From assembly GCF_002915575.1 (NCBI RefSeq), contig NZ_PQGD01000003.1, positions 62,001-126,000 of the forward strand: DNA of 64,000 bases, in the 5' to 3' direction. Of this stretch, positions 62,339 through 64,000 are shown piece by piece. Within the stretch, counting starts at the first letter, position 1; the number at the start of each line of letters is the position of its first letter. The stretch comes from Superficieibacter electus. Its GTDB lineage: Bacteria; Pseudomonadota; Gammaproteobacteria; Enterobacterales; Enterobacteriaceae. The position numbers were made by a program, and so were the translations under genes. The notes beneath the pieces are model-generated. The model saw only the letters and a list, made by a program, of their open reading frames with translations, had not been told where the DNA came from and searched no databases.

Positions 62339-62686
62339 TTACTGGGCGTCAGAACCATCGGTGGCATGTTTTGCAGCCGTCTCTTTGATCAGAGACTGAA
62401 GCTCACCGCGCTGATACATCTCAATAATGATATCGCAGCCGCCAACCAGTTCACCATCGACCCAAAGTTGCGGGAACGTCGGCCAGTTAGCATATTGCGG
62501 CAACTCTGCGCGGATATCCGGATTCTGCAGGATATCCACATAGGCGAAACGCTCACCACAGGCTGACAGCGCCTGAACCGCCTGCGCCGAGAAACCACAG
62601 CTCGGTAATTTTGGTGACCCTTTCATGTACAGCAGGATCGGGTTCTCAGCGATTTGGCGCTGGATTTTTTCAATTGTCGTACTCAT
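62339..62686 (-). CDS. grxD: Monothiol glutaredoxin GrxD
   Basis: A 115-residue CGFS-type glutaredoxin. The active-site CGFS follows KLPS, and GELVGGCDI is the glutathione-binding GG loop. Such proteins bind a [2Fe-2S] cluster between two subunits with glutathione, and deliver clusters, also with BolA partners. ATG 62686 (MSTTIEK) is the standard start. It is divergent from mepH. Confidence 0.96.
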   Translation of the reverse strand: MSTTIEKIQRQIAENPILLYMKGSPKLPSCGFSAQAVQALSACGERFAYVDILQNPDIRAELPQYANWPTFPQLWVDGELVGGCDIIIEMYQRGELQSLIKETAAKHATDGSDAQ

Positions 62687-63025
62687 TGTCATGCTTCCTT
62701 AACTTCTTTTACGGCAGTAGTCTGACATTGTAGCGTTTAAGACCCCTGACCGAAAATAACATTTTATTCACTCGTCAGTATTGTATCGTCTGAAGCCTGA
62801 AGATGCTTTATCAATACGTTTTTATTATTTGCCACATTAATTAATCGCGTCAATTGCACACATTTCGCACCATCGAGGATGTTTTTTTTGCGCCAGGTAA
62901 CGAATCGCTATCATTGATGCAAAAAGACTATTAACTTTCTGGCTTTTTATGCATTAGAATCGACAGGATTTTTGTCATCATCCGCAGGTATCCCGGTATG
63001 CCTGCCCGAATCAGGGGAATGCTCA
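62687..63025. other. 339-bp grxD-mepH divergent intergenic region
   Basis: AT-rich, with promoters for both genes expected. An imperfect inverted repeat (ATGCAAAAAG near 62917 and CTTTTTATGCAT near 62943) is visible. I see no gene. An open frame from 62972 is only the upstream extension of mepH. Confidence 0.55.
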
Positions 63026-63835
63026 GTGGCGCGGATCAATAACGTCTCAATCACGCTCTGTGCTTTACTGTTTACATCGCTTGCTTTTACTCCACTTGCT
63101 CAGGCCTCTGAGCAGGCGAGAGCGTCTGCCGTACAAAAAACGCATCTGGTTAAAACGTCGGAACACAAAAACAACGCTAAAACGAACAGTAAAAAATCCA
63201 GCAAAAACGCGACTAAAACAGCGACAAAATCCAGCAAAAGCACCAGCAAGACCAAAACCAAAACCACCCTCACCTCCAGTAAATCCCGACGCGATAAGAC
63301 GAAACCGATGAAAACGGCGGCGGTGAAACTGGCAGATAAAAAATGTACGGTCCGCAAGGGTTACAAGAATAAATGCCTTAACGCCTCAGCCAAACCGCTG
63401 GCGTTGAGCGAAGTTCATAAAGCGCGGATGCAGAAAGCGCAAAAAACGGCCATGTCTAAGTTGATGAATCAGATTGGTAAGCCGTATCACTGGGGCGGGT
63501 CGTCTCCTCGTACCGGCTTTGATTGCAGCGGTCTGGTTTATTACGCTTATAAAGATCTGGTTAAGTTCCAGATCCCACGAACGGCAAACGAGATGTATCA
63601 CCTGCGTGATGCCGCACCAATCGAACGTAGTAGTCTGGAAAGCGGCGATTTGGTCTTTTTCCGCACACAGGGCCGGGGCACTGCCGATCACGTAGGTGTT
63701 TATGTGGGTAACGGTAAATTTATTCAGTCACCCCGTAGCGGTCAGGATATTCAAATCTCCTCATTAAGTGAAGATTATTGGGTTCGCCATTATGTTGGCG
63801 CTCGTCGGGTAATGACGCCTAAAACCATCCGCTAA
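63026..63835 (+). CDS. mepH: Murein DD-endopeptidase MepH
   Basis: A 269-residue NlpC/P60 cysteine peptidase that cuts D-Ala-mDAP crosslinks so new peptidoglycan can be inserted. The signal peptide (to AQA, residue ~28) is followed by a Lys/Thr/Ser-rich low-complexity linker (~35-95) and the catalytic domain (~145-265) with Cys in FDCSGLVYYAY and His in TADHVGVY. Translation probably starts at GTG 63026, giving VARIN as in E. coli YdhO, with AGGGGA seven bases upstream. Confidence 0.93.
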   Translation: MARINNVSITLCALLFTSLAFTPLAQASEQARASAVQKTHLVKTSEHKNNAKTNSKKSSKNATKTATKSSKSTSKTKTKTTLTSSKSRRDKTKPMKTAAVKLADKKCTVRKGYKNKCLNASAKPLALSEVHKARMQKAQKTAMSKLMNQIGKPYHWGGSSPRTGFDCSGLVYYAYKDLVKFQIPRTANEMYHLRDAAPIERSSLESGDLVFFRTQGRGTADHVGVYVGNGKFIQSPRSGQDIQISSLSEDYWVRHYVGARRVMTPKTIR

Positions 63836-63839
63836 TCGT

Positions 63840-63865
63840 TATCCTGCTGTGAAAGCGGCAGGATA
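63840..63865 (+). terminator. Hairpin after mepH
   Basis: TATCCTGC (63840-63847) pairs with GCAGGATA (63858-63865), followed by a short T/C stretch. It separates mepH from sodB. Confidence 0.7.
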
Positions 63866-63954
63866 ATTCTTCTTCTGCCCTCTCCGTTAATTTGTTAATA
63901 TAACCATGATTATTATGTGGATATTAGGTTATCAAAATTAAAAAGGAGCATGCA

Positions 63955-64000
63955 ATGTCGTTCGAATTACCTGCGTTACCGTATGCAAAAGACGCGCTTG
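63955..64000 (+). CDS. sodB: Iron superoxide dismutase, 5' end only
   Basis: Only 15 codons are in the window, reading MSFELPALPYAKDAL, which is the N-terminus of cytoplasmic Fe-SOD. AAAAAGGAG precedes the ATG. Its position after mepH matches E. coli and Salmonella. In those species the ribosome-site region of sodB is the target of the iron-responsive small RNA RyhB. Confidence 0.93.
   Translation, partial: MSFELPALPYAKDAL

Noticed and set aside
63060-63357. Overlapping frames in the Lys-rich part of mepH
   Set aside because: Low-complexity codons open all frames here; only the mepH frame has a signal peptide and a catalytic domain.

Overview
The window is ordinary chromosomal backbone of an enteric bacterium (Enterobacteriaceae). 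Nearly every protein is recognisably the orthologue of an Escherichia coli or Salmonella gene, and the gene order follows the E. coli 1.6-1.75 Mb terminus region. It is not E. coli K-12: a Salmonella-type osmU transporter sits beside clcB, and uidABC, hdhA, mdtIJ, tqsA, pdxY and lhr are absent from the places I recall for them in K-12. A glycoside hydrolase and a diguanylate cyclase have been added. A Citrobacter, Enterobacter or Leclercia-like genome would fit; I cannot name the species. I see no prophage, insertion sequence, CRISPR array, tRNA or rRNA.

Layout. 1-9.5 kb: osmWV, clcB, bioD2, mlc, ynfL, ynfM, asr, the tiny membrane gene ydgU, ydgD and smrA. 9.5-12.7 kb: a McaS-like small RNA with a CRP site, then ogt, fnr and uspE. 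12.7-22 kb: pntAB (transhydrogenase), ydgH, an APC transporter, folM, ydgC and the rstAB two-component system. 22-29 kb: a replication terminator (Ter) with tus, then fumC, fumA, manA and ydgA. 29-37.4 kb: malI/malXY, add, ydgJ, blr and a family 1 glycosidase. 37.5-44.8 kb: cnu, ydgK, and the rsxABCDGE operon ending in nth. 45-51.3 kb: dtpA, gstA, tyrS, pdxH, mliC and anmK. 51.5-57.9 kb: slyB, the diguanylate cyclase, slyA, ydhIJK and sodC. 58-64 kb: ydhF, ydhL, nemRA, gloA, rnt, grxD, mepH and the start of sodB.

How the parts work together. Much of the region is stress and redox housekeeping: rsx (which resets SoxR), nth, ogt, sodC, sodB, nemRA-gloA (electrophile detoxification), gstA and fnr. 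Several regulatory circuits can be read from the DNA: PhoP-type boxes before slyB and rstA, an RstA-type box before asr, MalI operators with a CRP site between malI and malX, an FNR site before fnr, a Mlc-type operator before mlc, SlyA-type palindromes between slyA and ydhI, a NemR box before nemR, and a Ter site touching the tus ribosome-binding site.

I found no convincing undescribed multi-gene system. The leads most worth following are the clean loss of pdxY, the McaS-like RNA, the phosphoglycosidase with a 6-phospho-beta-galactosidase-type pocket, the cyclase between slyB and slyA with a structured inverted repeat upstream, the 90-bp tandem repeats in rsxC, and two unexplained inverted repeats (before pntA and between fnr and uspE).
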